64,000 bases of DNA from Prunus persica (GCF_000346465.2 NC_034010.1:18072919-18136918); one strand, 5' to 3'; shown: positions 1-11,184, numbered from the stretch's first letter. Made by a program: numbers and translations. The notes: generated by a model from the letters alone, not told the origin.

Positions 1-885
1 GAGACTATCCTAAGAGCTAGAATTGTTCTAATGATAAACACATAATTATTACATATGTTATCCCTAAATTTATATTGTCAGTGCCTTATTTAAATTTATT
101 TATTTATTTATTTTTCAGTTTTCTGTTTAAGGTACATCTTTCATAAGTGTAGCCATCACCGGAGAAAAATAAGCAAACTCATGCTTGAGGTGTTGCCCAA
201 CCGAGAAAAGAAGAAGCAATAACCAGCAGATATTGAAAATAAAGCTTGGAGTGTCGCACCAAGCTTTAGAACAAATGAATAAGAAAATGGGATGCAGCCA
301 ATAAAGAAGAGTCTGCAACACCATAGATGGAATTGTATAGACAGGGGCAGTTGGAATATAATAAATAAATGTATGGCTATCTGATTGTGGGCTGGCGGCA
401 AGTGGTGGGAATTTGTCTATTCATGGCAAAATATGATGCAACAAGAGCAGTTCTCATTCCTTTAAATACAGCGTTGCTGCAGATGTAAAAACACACCAAG
501 CTCACAATCTTCTCTTGAGCTCTCTCCTATATAATTTTTAAATATTGAATCTTTCGTTATTTAAATCGTGTATCTATTTTACTTGTAGTGATTTATCATT
601 CAATAAATGACTGAAACGATCAAACGATCCAAAAAATTCTACCAAAATAACTGGACGTTCCAACCAATAAAAACCCTAATGTTCTAAAAAAAGAATAAAG
701 GCCCTAATGAACCTAAAAAAAGAATAAAGGCCCAGCAGAAATTACAATCATTCTAGTTTTAAATTTCTGTTTTAGTTTTATTTTATGGGGAATTAACCTA
801 GCTAAGGTTACGGAGAAAGCTTTTAATATAAGTGTGTAATTTTTATTAGTTTGATCTAAACTTAACTTTAATGTGAATTTGTAGT
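1..885 (+). repeat. Dispersed duplicate, copy 1 (promoter-like DNA, no gene)
   Basis: Matches 11518-12193 in the same orientation over nearly its whole length, from the shared start GAGACTAT to the shared AGAAAGCTTTTAAT and GTTTGATC stretches. Copy 1 carries about 220 extra bases (roughly 526-750) that the other copy lacks. Both contain a conserved stretch ending in CTCTTGAGCTCTCTCC that resembles a 5' leader. The TATA-like sequence is intact only in copy 2. No coding frame is conserved between the copies, so the short ORFs here are not called. Confidence 0.7.
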
Positions 886-1059
886 TTTTGTTCAAATAGA
901 ATTTGTAGTTTTTGATCCAAACTTAACCTTTAAGAGTTAGAATTGTCCTAAAAAGTGGATAATTTGGTTTAACAAACCCAAGAAGTGGAAGTGGGCTGTA
1001 AATCAAAGTGATAATGTGAGTAGGAGTTTGATGTTGATCCTTGGAAGTGGGTTTATGTC

Positions 1060-1445
1060 CTACGCATCTCGGAATGCGCGGCTTAGGGGCAAAGGTGTGG
1101 ATTGCTGTTATGCCTTGCATTTCCTTGAGGATGCGACTTATGGGCGATTTTCTCAGAGGATGTTTTATTCATTATGTCTTTCGGAGTACGTGGCTTAGAG
1201 GCAAAGGCGCGTATGGCCTATTTTTCAATCCTGCATCTCCCCGAGGATGCTGCTTATGGGTGATAGTCCCCGAGGGTGCTTTATACCCTATGTACCTCAA
1301 AATGCGTAGTTTAGGGGCAAAGGCGTGGATGGCCTACTATTACACCATGCATTTCCTAGAGGATGCAGTTTATGGACAATTGTCCTGGAGGATGCTTTAT
1401 GCCTTAAGTCTCCCAGAGGATGCGACTTAGGGGCAAATGCATGTT
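1060..1445. repeat. Degenerate ~60-bp tandem array (first part)
   Basis: About seven diverged units, each built round a GGATGCGGCTTAGGGGCAAA or GGATGCGGCTTATGGGTGAT core, recur about every 60 bases. Alternate units resemble each other more, which gives a ~120-bp higher-order period. The array resumes at 2336-2385 on the far side of the hAT element, so that element split a once continuous array. The open frame through it is only the repeat read as codons. Confidence 0.75.
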
Positions 1446-1467
1446 TGACTTGCTTTGTAGTTTACAT

Positions 1468-2329
1468 TATGGGTGGCATTTTAGACCCAAAAACCGTAAA
1501 AATTAACCGACATTATACCGCATTGGAACCGCAATAACTAAAAATCGACCGAAAATTACGGTTTTAGAAACCGAACCGCAATTGAGGTTGCGATATGTGA
1601 TTTTGGCAACTTGCGGTTACCACAAACCGCAAATATATATTTTTTTAAATTGCATTTTAGTAGTTAGATGTTGTGTTTTAATTTGGTTGAGTTTAATCTA
1701 TTATTAATATGCTTTCATGTTGTTGCTTTTGTGTTGTGTTGTGTTATAGATGGAGTCTAGCCACTCTAACACACCTAATGCCTCTAATCCCCAAAACACA
1801 AACCGATGCACCCAAAACATAACATCCACTCCAACTCATAAAGAAGGGCTTCTTATAATAAAATCCACTCACCACCACCTACACTTGAGTTCTCCTTTTG
1901 GTTTGTAACTTTAATTAACTTTGAATTTGATTTTTCTTTAGGTTGTGAATGCTTGAGAAGTTGAGTTTGTGAATTTATTTCTTTAGGTTGTAAATTTATA
2001 TATGCTTGAGAAGTTGAGGTTGTGAATTTATTTCTTTAGGTTGTGAATTTATATTTTTTGATTAAAGTATGCTTGAACTCAAAAAGCTTCAAAAGAACCA
2101 TCAAACCTAGGCTTAAAAGTGTGGAAGATTGAATTTTTATAACACAAAAAGACCACACTTGAAGATCTAAAATTGTCTAATTTAGGCCCAAAATATTCAA
2201 ATCGGTTTAAACCATTACTTCACAGTAACCGACCGATTTTTGCAGTTTCAAAAATCACCTTACCGCAAATAGTCGGTCGGTTTGCGATTCAGGGAAAAAT
2301 TTGCGGTTACCGAACCGTAACCACCCCTA
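1468..2329 (+). mobile_element. Non-autonomous hAT element (862 bp)
   Basis: The ends are TATGGGTGG and CCACCCCTA, forming a 9-bp terminal inverted repeat with one mismatch. The flanks are GTTTACAT (1460-1467) and GTTTACAC (2330-2337), an 8-bp TSD with one change, as expected for hAT. The subterminal DNA is full of AACCGCAA/TTGCGGTT motifs. It matches the element at 7089-8038 in opposite orientation. An ATG at 1750 opens a short serine/asparagine-rich frame like the start of plant Ac-type transposases, but it soon ends, so no transposase is made. Confidence 0.85.
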
Positions 2330-2385
2330 GTTTACACCCTGCATCTCCCTGAGGATGCGGCTTATGGGTGATGGTCGTGGAGGAC

Positions 2386-2640
2386 GCTCTGTGGAGAACT
2401 ACACGCTTCTTTTGAATGAAAAGTTGAATATTACATTGATAATTGCGTGATTATATTGCTTTATTTGAAAGAGCTGGATGAGTGATTCAGAATCTTTGGT
2501 AGTTGTTTTTCTTCTTCAGGAGTGTGCATTACTTCCAATAGTTCAACCTATCCAGAAAAATTGACTCAGTCCTAAATAAATGTTTAATTATTAATTAAAC
2601 ATGATAAAAGATCATTTTACTCCTAGAATATTTTATTCGG
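2386..2640. other. No gene seen
   Basis: AT-rich single-copy-looking DNA between the last 60-bp repeat unit and the LTR-like tract. I see no conserved frame, RNA gene or element ends. Confidence 0.5.
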
Positions 2641-2824
2641 TTTGAAGTTGACTTTTTGACCGGAAAGAAATTTGGGAATTTCGACTGTACCATCGTGTAG
2701 AGCACTGCGAGATGAGTTCATAGACACGTGGTGGGCACAAATCGAAGTTGTAACGAGAGAGATGCGATCAAAATACCATTAGTGGCATGATTGTACTTTT
2801 GGCGAAAAGGGTTTGATAAAATCT

Positions 2825-2826
<2 letters not shown>

Positions 2827-2872
<46 letters not shown>
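2827..2872. repeat. (TC)23 microsatellite
   Basis: An uninterrupted TC dinucleotide run. Serine/leucine and arginine/glutamate frames on the two strands arise only from this repeat. Confidence 0.95.
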
Positions 2873-2875
<3 letters not shown>

Positions 2876-4034
2876 TCTCGCGCGATAGCAGCACAGCTAG
2901 CCACGTTTTGCCTGGCCGTTCTCTCATCCGGCCACCAAAGTCGACAGGCTGGTACCAAAATGACCGGGCCACCATCCTCTTCCAGCCCCAGCCATTCGCC
3001 ACCTCGATCCGCCTCCATAGTAGCCGGAAAAAGCTGTGAAAGGGCCAATTTTTTGCTCGATTTTCGCCGGATTAGTTCTCTGTTGTCCGGCCGCCATTTT
3101 TGGCAATCCAGGTATGGAAATTTATCTATTCATTGAGCTCTAGTTGATGGTTCGGTAGGATTTCATTAATTTTGAGTCTAGATTGTTTGATTTTCGAATT
3201 GGGTTTCGGCCGATGTTGGGCTCTCGATTCCGGCCACTTCCGGTCACTTTTTGGGGTAGGCCCAAGAACAAAAGTGATTCCAAATAGGGTGTTTCATCTA
3301 GGGTAGGAGTTTTGAGTCGCGATTTGGAGTTTTTCGGGCAAAAAAGTATCGCTTTGGACACCCACGCACTGCCGGCACGTGGGTACTGTAGAAAATGGGC
3401 ATTGTGTTCCTATGTGACCTCCTAGTCCTCACAAGCGTGTATGCATGCTCGGATTTCAATTTGGATACCATTTGAGTCTCGAACGGATCTTGCCTATTGT
3501 GCGTTATCTAGGTTCGAGAGGTTTGAACCGTTGGATAGTCTTGGATTTAATATATGTCAATCTAGACATTCCTAGGATTGTGTAGGAATTGCCGGATCGT
3601 GGATCGGAGCCCGGATAGTCTGATTTAATAACTTAAAGTTTGTATTTTACAATAACCGTCCGATCGCGTGATCGCGAGCGATATGACCGTCCGATCCGAA
3701 CCAAACTTGCAGGACGTGCATCATAAACCTTGTAGAACTCATAGGAACTTTCGGATCGAAATTTGGAGGTCGCGGGCTGCATGGGCCCGTTTGACCAAAT
3801 TTGGGTAGTTTGACCCTTGGTTGACCGTGAGTCTTCCGAGATAGTTTTACCTTCCTAGGAGGATTATAATGACCCTAGTGACAGGTCTTGAGGTTGTTGA
3901 GTTTTGTTGATTATGTAGGATTAGGAGATTAATTTCTTGTCTTGAATTCGGGGATTATCGGATGCTATATTGGGGTTGAGGTTTACGCAACTTTGGAAAT
4001 TATATATATATATATATAAAAAGGTTTGATTACA

Positions 4035-4995
4035 CTGTAAGTACCATCCTGTGATTTTGAGGTCTCACAAGGCGTGGGATTTTCCAGCATTGAGACAGAC
4101 CCCATACGTGGCATTGGAATTTTCGGCGTATGGGGAGATTATGTGATTGTCAGGTCACTCGTGGCGTAGGATTTTCCAGCGGAATGACAGACCCCATACA
4201 TGGCGTTGGAATTTCCAGCGTATGTTGAGATGATATTATGATGGTTAGGTCACACGTGGCGTAGGATTTTCCGGCTTGATGACAGACCACATACGTGACG
4301 TTGGAATTTTCGGCGTATGAAGAGATTATGTGATTGTTAGGTCTTGCGTGGCGTAGGATTTTCCTGCTTTGAGATAGACCCCATACGTGGCGTTGGAATT
4401 TCCGGCGTATGGGGAAATTATGTGATTGTCAGGTCATCCGTGACGTAGTATTTTCCGGCTGGATGACAGACCCCATACGTGGCTTTGGAATTTTCGGCGT
4501 ATGGAGAAATGATATTATGATGGTTAGGTCAAACGTGGTGTAGGATTTTTCGTCGTGATGACAGACCCCATACGTGGCGTTGGAATTTCCGGTGTATGAG
4601 AAAATTATGTGATTGTTAGGTCTCGTGTGGCATAGGATTTTTCAGCGTTGAGATAGACCCCATATGTGGCATTGGAAATTCCGGCGTATGGAGAGATTAT
4701 GTGATTGTCAGGTCACCTGTGGTGTAGGATTTTCTGGCGGGATGACAGACTCCATACGTGGCATTGGAATTTCCGGCGTATGGGGAGATGATATTATGAT
4801 GGTTAGGTCCAACCTGGCGTAGGAGTTTCCGGCGTGATGACAGACCCCATACGTGGCGTTGGAATTTCCTGCGTATGGGAATATTATGTGATTGTTAGGT
4901 CTCGCGTGGCGTAGGATTTTTCTGTGTTGAGGCAGACCCTATACGTAGCGTTGAAATTTTCGGCGTATGGGGATATTATGTGATTATTAGGGAGA
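4035..4995 (+). repeat. ~94-bp minisatellite, about ten units
   Basis: The unit contains ACAGACCCCATACGTGGC, then GTTGGAATTTCCGGCGTATG, then a spacer with TTATGTGATTGTTAGGTC and GCGTAGGATTTTCC. Successive ACAGACCCC cores lie about 91-95 bases apart. Alternate units differ in the spacer (GATATTATGATGG versus TTATGTGATTG), giving a two-unit higher order. Within each unit CCATACG and CGTATGG can pair as a short stem. It lies inside the LTR-like tract and encodes nothing evident. Confidence 0.85.
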
Positions 4996-5531
4996 TGAAT
5001 TAATGGTTGTTATACCATATTGGGAAAGAACTACGTGTGGCTTGATCCCTCAGTGAAGGTATGTAGGCAGCCTAAGGTTACTAGGTACAGCCGCAGACAT
5101 AAAGGTTATTTATGTGGTTTTACTGAGATTGGTTTTGATCTTGTCGTGGATCCTGAAATTCGGGCGAGAACGAGATGTGATTGTGTTAGGAGGTTAAAAC
5201 CTCGTATGTTAGAATTGGAAAAGTTAGACGATGTAATCATAATTATGTTTAAGTTTATTATTTTCCTTGTTTAAGGTATTATTTGACTTAAGGGCCTTGT
5301 TGGTAGTTTAGTTTCGAATTAATTGAAGGCCGGGAGTCGATTATATGAATTGCATGAAATTATCTTGTGCATGCTGCCGGTTGGTGATATTAAATGTGTT
5401 TTATGCAAGTTAAAAATTTGGGAAGCGTTTAATTTACAGGGGAGACTTTGTTTAAATTTCGGCAGAAAGTCCCGGTCTTTAGTAAGCGGGCTCGGCATTG
5501 GGGTGATGTCGGAAATTCCACAGGATTCGTC

Positions 5532-6324
5532 TCAGGTTCCGAGGAATTCAGGGCTGGTCCTGTCAATTCTACTAGAAGCCGAGCTGGTAGGAGGAAGGCC
5601 TGATGGGTAATATCTTCTGAGGTGGTGTGCATTCCACTGTCTTCGAATTTCCTTCTCTTCTATAGTGTCAAGTGTATAGCTTCCCCTGCCCCTTGCTCGG
5701 CTGATCACGTAAGGGTCTCCCAATTGGGTTCCATCTTTTTGGACCCTTGTCTTTATGCAGTAATGAAGATCTTTCTTTGCACAAGATCGCATGGTTGAAA
5801 CTGTTTGATCTTGGCTCTTTTATCATAGTAAGACTTCAACTGCTTCTGATAGGAGGCAACTCAGGTAATGGCCTTCTTGCGCTCGCCTTCAATTAAGTCA
5901 AGGTTGAGCCTCATTTGGTCGAAGTTCTGCTCAATACTGCCCCACTTCAATGCCTATTGAGGGGATAGTGACGTGAGAAGGAAAGATTGCTTTAGTTCCA
6001 TAAGCGAAGAAAAATGAGGTTTCGCCAGTTGATATCGTTTTAGTGGTTCGATAAGTCCATAATACTCCAAGGAGCTCATCTACCCATTTCCCTTCGGCAT
6101 CTTCTAGTCTCTTCTTTAGACAATCTAATATTATTTTGTTGGATGCCTCGGCCTGGCCATTTTCCTGTGGATATCTTGGAGTGGACAGATGCTACTTGAT
6201 GTAAGAAGGCAGTGATCAGCTTGCAGATGAATTGTGAGCCATTATCGGTGGCTAGCGATTGTGGGCATCCAAACCAGCAGCTGATGTTTCTCCAAATAAA
6301 CCGTTCCACGTCGGCTTCTTTAGT
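5532..6324 (-). pseudogene. Ty3/gypsy integrase C-terminal remnant
   Basis: Minus-strand frames give the integrase core pattern FGCPQSLATDNGSQF (about 6215-6270), a degraded YRTTK-like segment near 6040, and the conserved polyprotein C-terminus containing WNAHHLRRYY (about 5620-5650). The order is that of the end of a plant gypsy pol, probably Tat-like. Frameshifts and stops break it into several frames, and no reverse transcriptase, protease or gag accompanies it. It abuts the LTR-like tract on one side and a copia fragment at about 6325-6340 on the other, so it is a truncated piece and not an active element. Confidence 0.75.
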
Positions 6325-6329
6325 AGATG

Positions 6330-6965
6330 ATAGACCTGATCTTCTTGAATAAATTCATTATACTTGTTGATATCCAACTTCCACTGCATTGGATTAGGAT
6401 GACGAAAGTCAATCTCTCTCTACAAATCCTGGAGGGTATTGTAGTACGTTTCAATAGAGCCATATGATTGTCTCATTCTGGATACTCGTCTTTTAAGATC
6501 ATACATTTGAAAGATATCGGTGTCATCAAAGTAAGTTGTGGCAATTGAATCCCATATTGCTTTTGCAGTGGGAAGGTGAATAAAATTACTAATCAATTTC
6601 AGCTCTATAGAATTGATTAGACATCCTTTCACAATCGAATTCTCGATTCGCTATTTGTTGAATGTCGGGTCCGTCTTGGGAGGTTGTGGTAGTTCTTCAT
6701 TTATATATCCCAATTTGTATTTGCCTTAGATATGCATCCCAACGACTTGGGACAATATGGCATAGTTGGTGCCATCCAACTTGATGCCAATTTGTGTAGC
6801 GGAAGATTTATAAGTTATAGTCTGAGTCGAGATTTGTGTCTGGGCCTGATTTAGTAACTGGGTCATTTTGGAGATCCATTCTTCTAAGATCATGTGGAAG
6901 GTGGTAGAGGAGTTGGTGGGGCTCCATGGGATGTGATTAGCAGGTCTTGATCACCCATGGTGGCG
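6330..6965 (-). pseudogene. Ty1/copia gag N-terminal half (truncated)
   Basis: The minus strand reads into a copia gag: a start near 6960 (MGDQD-like), then a segment matching the LDGTNYAIWSQ-type motif, then INSIELKLISNFIHLPTAKA and a KYYNDLQ-like YYNTLQDL. This is the gag_3/UBN2 arrangement. The frame changes near 6640 and homology stops at about 6335, where gypsy integrase begins, so the rest of gag and all of pol are missing. The reader runs straight out of the copia LTR at 7018-8188. Confidence 0.75.
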
Positions 6966-7088
6966 ATGGCTAGGGTTTAGGTAGAGCAGCAATCACAAGA
7001 TCGTTGCTCTGACACAATGCAAAAATAAGGGAAATAATTGTGGGAATTTTCTTTCTATTCATCTTCTTGTAGGAGGCACATATATATG

Positions 7089-8038
7089 TAGGGGTGGTTG
7101 CGGTTCGGTAACCGCGAATTTTTACTCAAACCGCAAACGACCGACTATTTGCGGTTTGGTGATTTTTGAAACCTCAATTTCTCAAGCATATATAAATTCA
7201 CAATCGATTCCAATTCTCAAGCATTCACAACCTAAGAAAATTAAAGTTACAATTCCAAACATTCCAATTAAAGTTAAACTTCTCAAGCATTCCAATTCCA
7301 AATTCTTTAAATTTACAAACCAAAAGCAAAATGAATTAAAGTTACAACCAAAAAGAAAAATCCAATTCACAGTTAATTAAAGTTACAAACTAAAAGGAAA
7401 AATGTAATACACCAATGTTACAAACTCAAGTGTTGGTGGTGAGTGGATTTGAAGAACCCCTTTGTGTTGTTTGAGCACCAATGCTATCTACAAATAAAAC
7501 AACATAGTTTAGTACATTTTGTTATAGGAAGAAGCATAAATAAACTAATTACTTACAAGTTGTCATATCTTCCATTTCCTTGTAGAATTCAACCTCATCA
7601 TCTGTTGGTTCCTTGTAAAAGGAAAATTCGTCCGCTCTAAGCCAATCACTAGTACACACTAATGCCTCTACCATTTTAGGATGCAAAGAGCTTCTAAAAG
7701 GATCCACAATCCTCTTGCCTAGGCTAAAAGCATTTTCACTAGCAACCGTAGAACTTGGAATTACAAAGATATCCTTGGCAACTTGGAAAAAAAAGGATAT
7801 CTTGTTTGGTTCCCTTTCCACCAATTCAAGAGAAGAGAAGGGTTTACAATTTTACTTAATTATTCATAGAGTATAGCCGTGCGGCTATACTTTGCGGTTT
7901 GCGGTAACCGCAAATTTTGAAAATCAAATACCGCAACCGCAACCGTAAATGCGGTTCGGTTCTTAATACCGCGATTGCGGTAAAATATCGGTTGATTTTT
8001 GCGGTTTTTCAGTTTTTCGGTTTAAAATGCCACCCCTA
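7089..8038 (-). mobile_element. hAT (Ac-like) element with perfect TSD (950 bp)
   Basis: Ends TAGGGGTGG and CCACCCCTA form perfect 9-bp inverted repeats. The flanking TATATATG (7081-7088 and 8039-8046) is a perfect 8-bp TSD. Both subterminal regions carry dense GCGGTT/AACCGC motifs, likely transposase-binding sites. It is a longer relative, in opposite orientation, of the element at 1468-2329. The internal part retains only a C-terminal transposase exon, so it is a deletion derivative. Confidence 0.9.
7549..7824 (-). pseudogene. hAT transposase C-terminal dimerisation domain fragment
   Basis: The 91-residue frame contains ASENAFSLGKRIVDPFRSSL followed by KMVEALVCTSDWLRAD, the signature of the hAT C-terminal dimerisation domain of plant Ac-type transposases. 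The family's BED zinc finger and DDE catalytic core are absent, so the product cannot cut DNA. The true beginning of the exon is unclear because the first codon used here lies inside the domain. Confidence 0.85.
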
Positions 8039-8188
8039 TATATATGGCACATTATGCCTTGAAGGCCAAGTAACGTTGGAGGCTAAGTAAAGCTAAAACT
8101 GCTGATTCTAATTACAGTAGGAAATCAGAAATAGAAAAGGAAACAAATTACAATAAATCAATACGGGAAACGTCAACTTACTCCAACA

Positions 8189-8590
8189 ATTCCCAATAGC
8201 AAATGCGGAAATTAAGTCACGCGATTATGATTATGATCATTTTTCTTTGGAATGTTTAGGAACGTTCAAATGACCTTTGTTGTGTCTAGTTTGATCCCAT
8301 CCTTGGGATAGCTATGTTTGTGGGGTTTGTTCAGTTATCCTCCAGCTGTTTAATCATTCTTTTTAATAAATTTCTCCTCATTCCGTCGAGGTTTAAGAGG
8401 AAAAAAAATAACCTTTGTTTAATCATATTAAAAATTTTCATTATTTTACAATTATTATTTTTAATGGAAATCATTTAACAATAATGACAACACTAGTGGG
8501 TGAGATGGAGTCGTGTATTTTCAGTCTTTGATACAAAATTTCCAACTTATATGAAAGTTTGCCTATCTTCTTAGCTTTCCCCTGACCATT
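8189..8590. other. No gene seen
   Basis: Flank of the copia LTR; AT-rich with several homopolymer runs. No conserved frame or element ends recognised. Confidence 0.5.
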
Positions 8591-8915
8591 GTTCCACTAG
8601 TGAGTCGGGAACAAAATTATGGTCGCCAAACACCAGATGCATTGGATGTATTGGTTGAGTTCATTCTATTTCTGTTAGTGAATCTCGGGTGGCTATGTTT
8701 TGAGGGATATTTGGCTTGGTTTGTTGACCTACAAGTGTTTGCTGACCTACGTATTTCAAATCTTCATGCTATACTATGATAGTTTTAGCTAGATTTGTCC
8801 CTCTTTGTTTTCTGTTAGTTTTCTGGCTGTGTTTTTGCCAGGCTTTATTTGTACTATTCTTTAACCTTTTGGGGGGATTGCAATGAATTGAAAGTTCGAC
8901 CCAAAAAAATCCCGA
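8590..8915 (+). mobile_element. LINE 3' end, 5'-truncated
   Basis: The block ends GGGATTGCAATGAATTGAA, AGTTCGACC, then an A run, the usual 3' end of plant L1-type elements. A shorter copy of the same end, in the opposite orientation and at the matching place beside CGACGCATGAATTTTG, is present at 50714-50845. The insertion therefore predates the duplication of this segment. Only the last few hundred bases remain, with no reverse transcriptase. Confidence 0.6.
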
Positions 8916-9083
8916 CGCATGAATTTTGTAATTATCAATTTGTAAGATTTCTTCTTTAAGAAATAGTTTAATGCGAAATATTTTTTGACATGAAATCTTG
9001 TAGATATTAAGAACGTGATGTATAATGTTCAATTAGCTTTTAAAAAAAATTTAAGCATGCATTTCCTTTGTGTATTCACGCAG

Positions 9084-9775
9084 AATTAGTTAAGCATTTG
9101 TTTTCAGTTCGAGAAACTTCAAAATAATCTCATTAAAACAATGGACTTAAAGGTATTTTAAAAAATTACTTTATCTAGCTAAACTTATTTGAAAGCCTCT
9201 TGATGCACGGGGAAGTGCACGTTAAAAATCAAATTTAAAATATTGGATCACGTGAAATGACATGAAAATTGATAAGTTGCTTCAGTTACCTTTTCAGTTT
9301 TGTAACAGCTGTATGTGTGGTCTTTGTAAATTCAGATGAAACATGTGAACAACTTGTCTGTAGCTAAACAAACTTATTTAATCCCATCATCGGCTTTATC
9401 ACCCAAATTTATATATAAGTACCTCCCCAAATTAGTTAAGCATTTGTTTTCAGTTCGAGAAACTTCAAAATAATCTCGTTAAAACAATGGACTTAAAGGT
9501 ATTTTAAAAAATTACTTTATCTAGCTAAACTTATTTGAAAGCCTCTTGATGCACGGGGAAGTGCACGTTAAAAATCAAATTTAAAATATTGGATCATGTG
9601 AAATGACATGAAAATTGATAAGTTACTTCAGTTACCTTTTCAGTTTTGTAACAGCTGTATGTGTGGTCTTTGTAAATTCAGATGAAAAATGTGAACGACT
9701 TGTCTGTAGCTAAACAAACTTATTTAATCGTATCATCGGCTTTATCGCCCAAATTTATATATAAGTACCTCCCCA
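9084..9775 (+). repeat. 346-bp tandem duplication
   Basis: 9084-9429 is repeated at 9430-9775 with only scattered substitutions; both copies run from AATTAGTTAAGC to AAGTACCTCCCCA. The corresponding region of block C (from about 50885) has one copy, so the duplication is private to block A and recent. Confidence 0.9.
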
Positions 9776-9835
9776 AATTTCTTTCCGATTACAAAACGTA
9801 AATATTGCTCATGTATATAGGTTTTTCCTTTTGTA

Positions 9836-10084
9836 ATGGTTATCATTTTAGATCTCGAGAGCCAGTTTTCAGGTTTTAGTGAAAGGAGATGGAGAAAGAA
9901 AGGGAAAATAAAAATTGAGATACAAGTAAAATTAGTAAAAGACTATTCCATTGTAGAAATGAGTGGCATGGGAGAAATTGATGCAAGAGAGATTGCTCTT
10001 GTAATGCAACGCAAGGTACATTTATTTGCTTGTTACTTGCTTCTTCTTTTTCTCAGTTATTGTAAATTTGCTTTTGATTCATAA
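9836..10084 (+). other. Unidentified exon-like ORF, block A copy
   Basis: An 82-residue frame. Its first part (to about residue 62, ending EIALVMQRK) is followed by AAG|GTACAT, a good splice donor. The same frame recurs at 51291-51470, and in the inverted copy near 49965-50237 where an in-frame stop breaks it. Residues 18-35 are basic (WRKKGKIKIEI). I do not recognise the family. Conservation may only reflect recent duplication, so coding status is unproven. Confidence 0.3.
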
Positions 10085-10397
10085 GTAGGTATAGCATAAA
10101 TGCCAAATAAAGATCATGTTTGTGAGACCTTGGAAATTATGGTGTTTAAAAACTGTTTGTAGAATTTTGGAGAAAATATTTTGGATGTGATTAAAGGAAA
10201 GTACATGTATTTATGAATTCGTAGTATTTTTCAAAGAATTTTTCGGAACTCGACTGAATTTTTGGTGAATTTTTTTTGGAGATGTAGGAGTATTGAAAAT
10301 CAATAAATGGTGTCGCTAAATATTGGGCGTCAAATCCTTGACTGGTAATCTGATCCTGCGACTATCATGTTGAGTGTTGACCACTTGAGCCAAGCCT

Positions 10398-10900
10398 TTG
10401 AAGGATGAGGTTCCAGTTCAGCTCCTACTTCACGACTCTCTTTCCAGAAACCCATTCTCTCCCTTCTTTCTCCTTCAAACTTCTTTCTACCATAACTTTC
10501 ATTCTACAACTCCAATTGTTGCGCCGCTTTCGCCTTTAGGATCGTATGAACGAGCTCTACAAGATAAGGTAAACCATTCTTGGAATTGGTTAAGTTTCGA
10601 AAATTTTCTCTTTCTGAGTTAGTGACTGATTAAGCTTTAATCTCTTGTTTCCAAGTGTGGTTTGGGAGAATGGTGGTCACTACTAGGCAGCTCATTGAAG
10701 GTTGAGGATTACTTTGGAGCTGTTAAGGTAAGATTTGTTTGCCATACTTGCTGCTGGAATTCTAGTACAGTGTACATTGATTTAAGTGAGATTGTGTAAG
10801 TGATTTCGGATGTTATTTGATAACATGCAATTACACCAGGTGAAGAATCTACCTTGGGCCGAACCTACAGAGAACTCAGAGTAATTTTGGGTTGAAGTGG
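10398..10900 (+). other. Unidentified multi-exon ORF cassette, block A copy
   Basis: A frame ending SYERALQDK runs into a GTAAAC donor at about 10569. Two further exon-like pieces follow: GLGEWWSLLGSSLKVEDYF with a GTAAGA donor near 10729, and a short end KNLPWAEPTENSE with a stop near 10880. The same three pieces in order occur at 51763-52245 (plus) and, reversed, around 48980-49386. The first exon has no clear ATG in this copy, since the frame begins with TTG. The early part is hydroxyl- and phenylalanine-rich, which could be an organelle-targeting sequence. Function unknown; possibly a decayed host gene. Confidence 0.35.
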
Positions 10901-11184
10901 AAGTTGGGTAAGTTTCTACTTTCGAGTTTGTGGCCTTGGTAGTTGGGTGTGTTGGATAATTATGAGTTTGTTGAGGGGATAATAGTCATTTAATCTTAAA
11001 TTTGGGACTGTTTTGGTGTTTAAAGCTGATTAGAACTGAATGCCAAGGAATGAGATGGATGTTGATGAAATCTGCATTTATGCAGAAATCTGAGTATGTG
11101 TTCTGTTCTGGACAAAATGATCTAGTTCGTATTTATGTTTTAAACTGGGTTTTTGATGGGTGAAAAATAGAGATTTCGATGAGT

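Larger units (their letters stand above)
2640..5568 (+). mobile_element. Probable large Ty3/gypsy-type LTR or LARD tract
   Basis: A GC-richer tract unlike its surroundings. It holds a TC microsatellite, phrases such as GACCGTCCGATC repeated with variation, a ~94-bp minisatellite, and a terminal part ending GGTCCTGTCA at about 5568. The tract lacks a long coding frame. In plant genomes this combination is typical of very long LTRs or large retrotransposon derivatives. The right end is inferred from the CA terminus next to a gypsy pol remnant. I could not find the left TG end or a TSD, so the left boundary is approximate and a composite origin is possible. Confidence 0.45.
7018..8188 (-). repeat. 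Copia 5' LTR interrupted by a hAT element
   Basis: On the minus strand the LTR starts TGTTGGAGTAAG at 8188 and ends in ...TTTTTGCA at 7018. It is followed at once by a TGTCAGAGC primer-binding-like site (a damaged version of the tRNA-iMet complement) and by gag. Without the 950-bp hAT insertion and its 8-bp duplication the LTR is about 213 bp. The 3' LTR and the body of the element are not in this position. Confidence 0.75.

Noticed and set aside
1041..1430. 129-codon frame as a gene
   Set aside because: It is the 60-bp tandem array translated; all three frames are open over parts of it and no homologue is suggested.
2779..3136. Overlapping frames on both strands with Ser/Leu and Arg/Glu runs
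   Set aside because: Produced by the TC microsatellite and flanking GC-rich LTR-like DNA.
4035..4995. Regularly spaced repeats as a CRISPR array
   Set aside because: Repeats are contiguous diverged minisatellite units without unique spacers, in a plant genome, and no cas genes are present.
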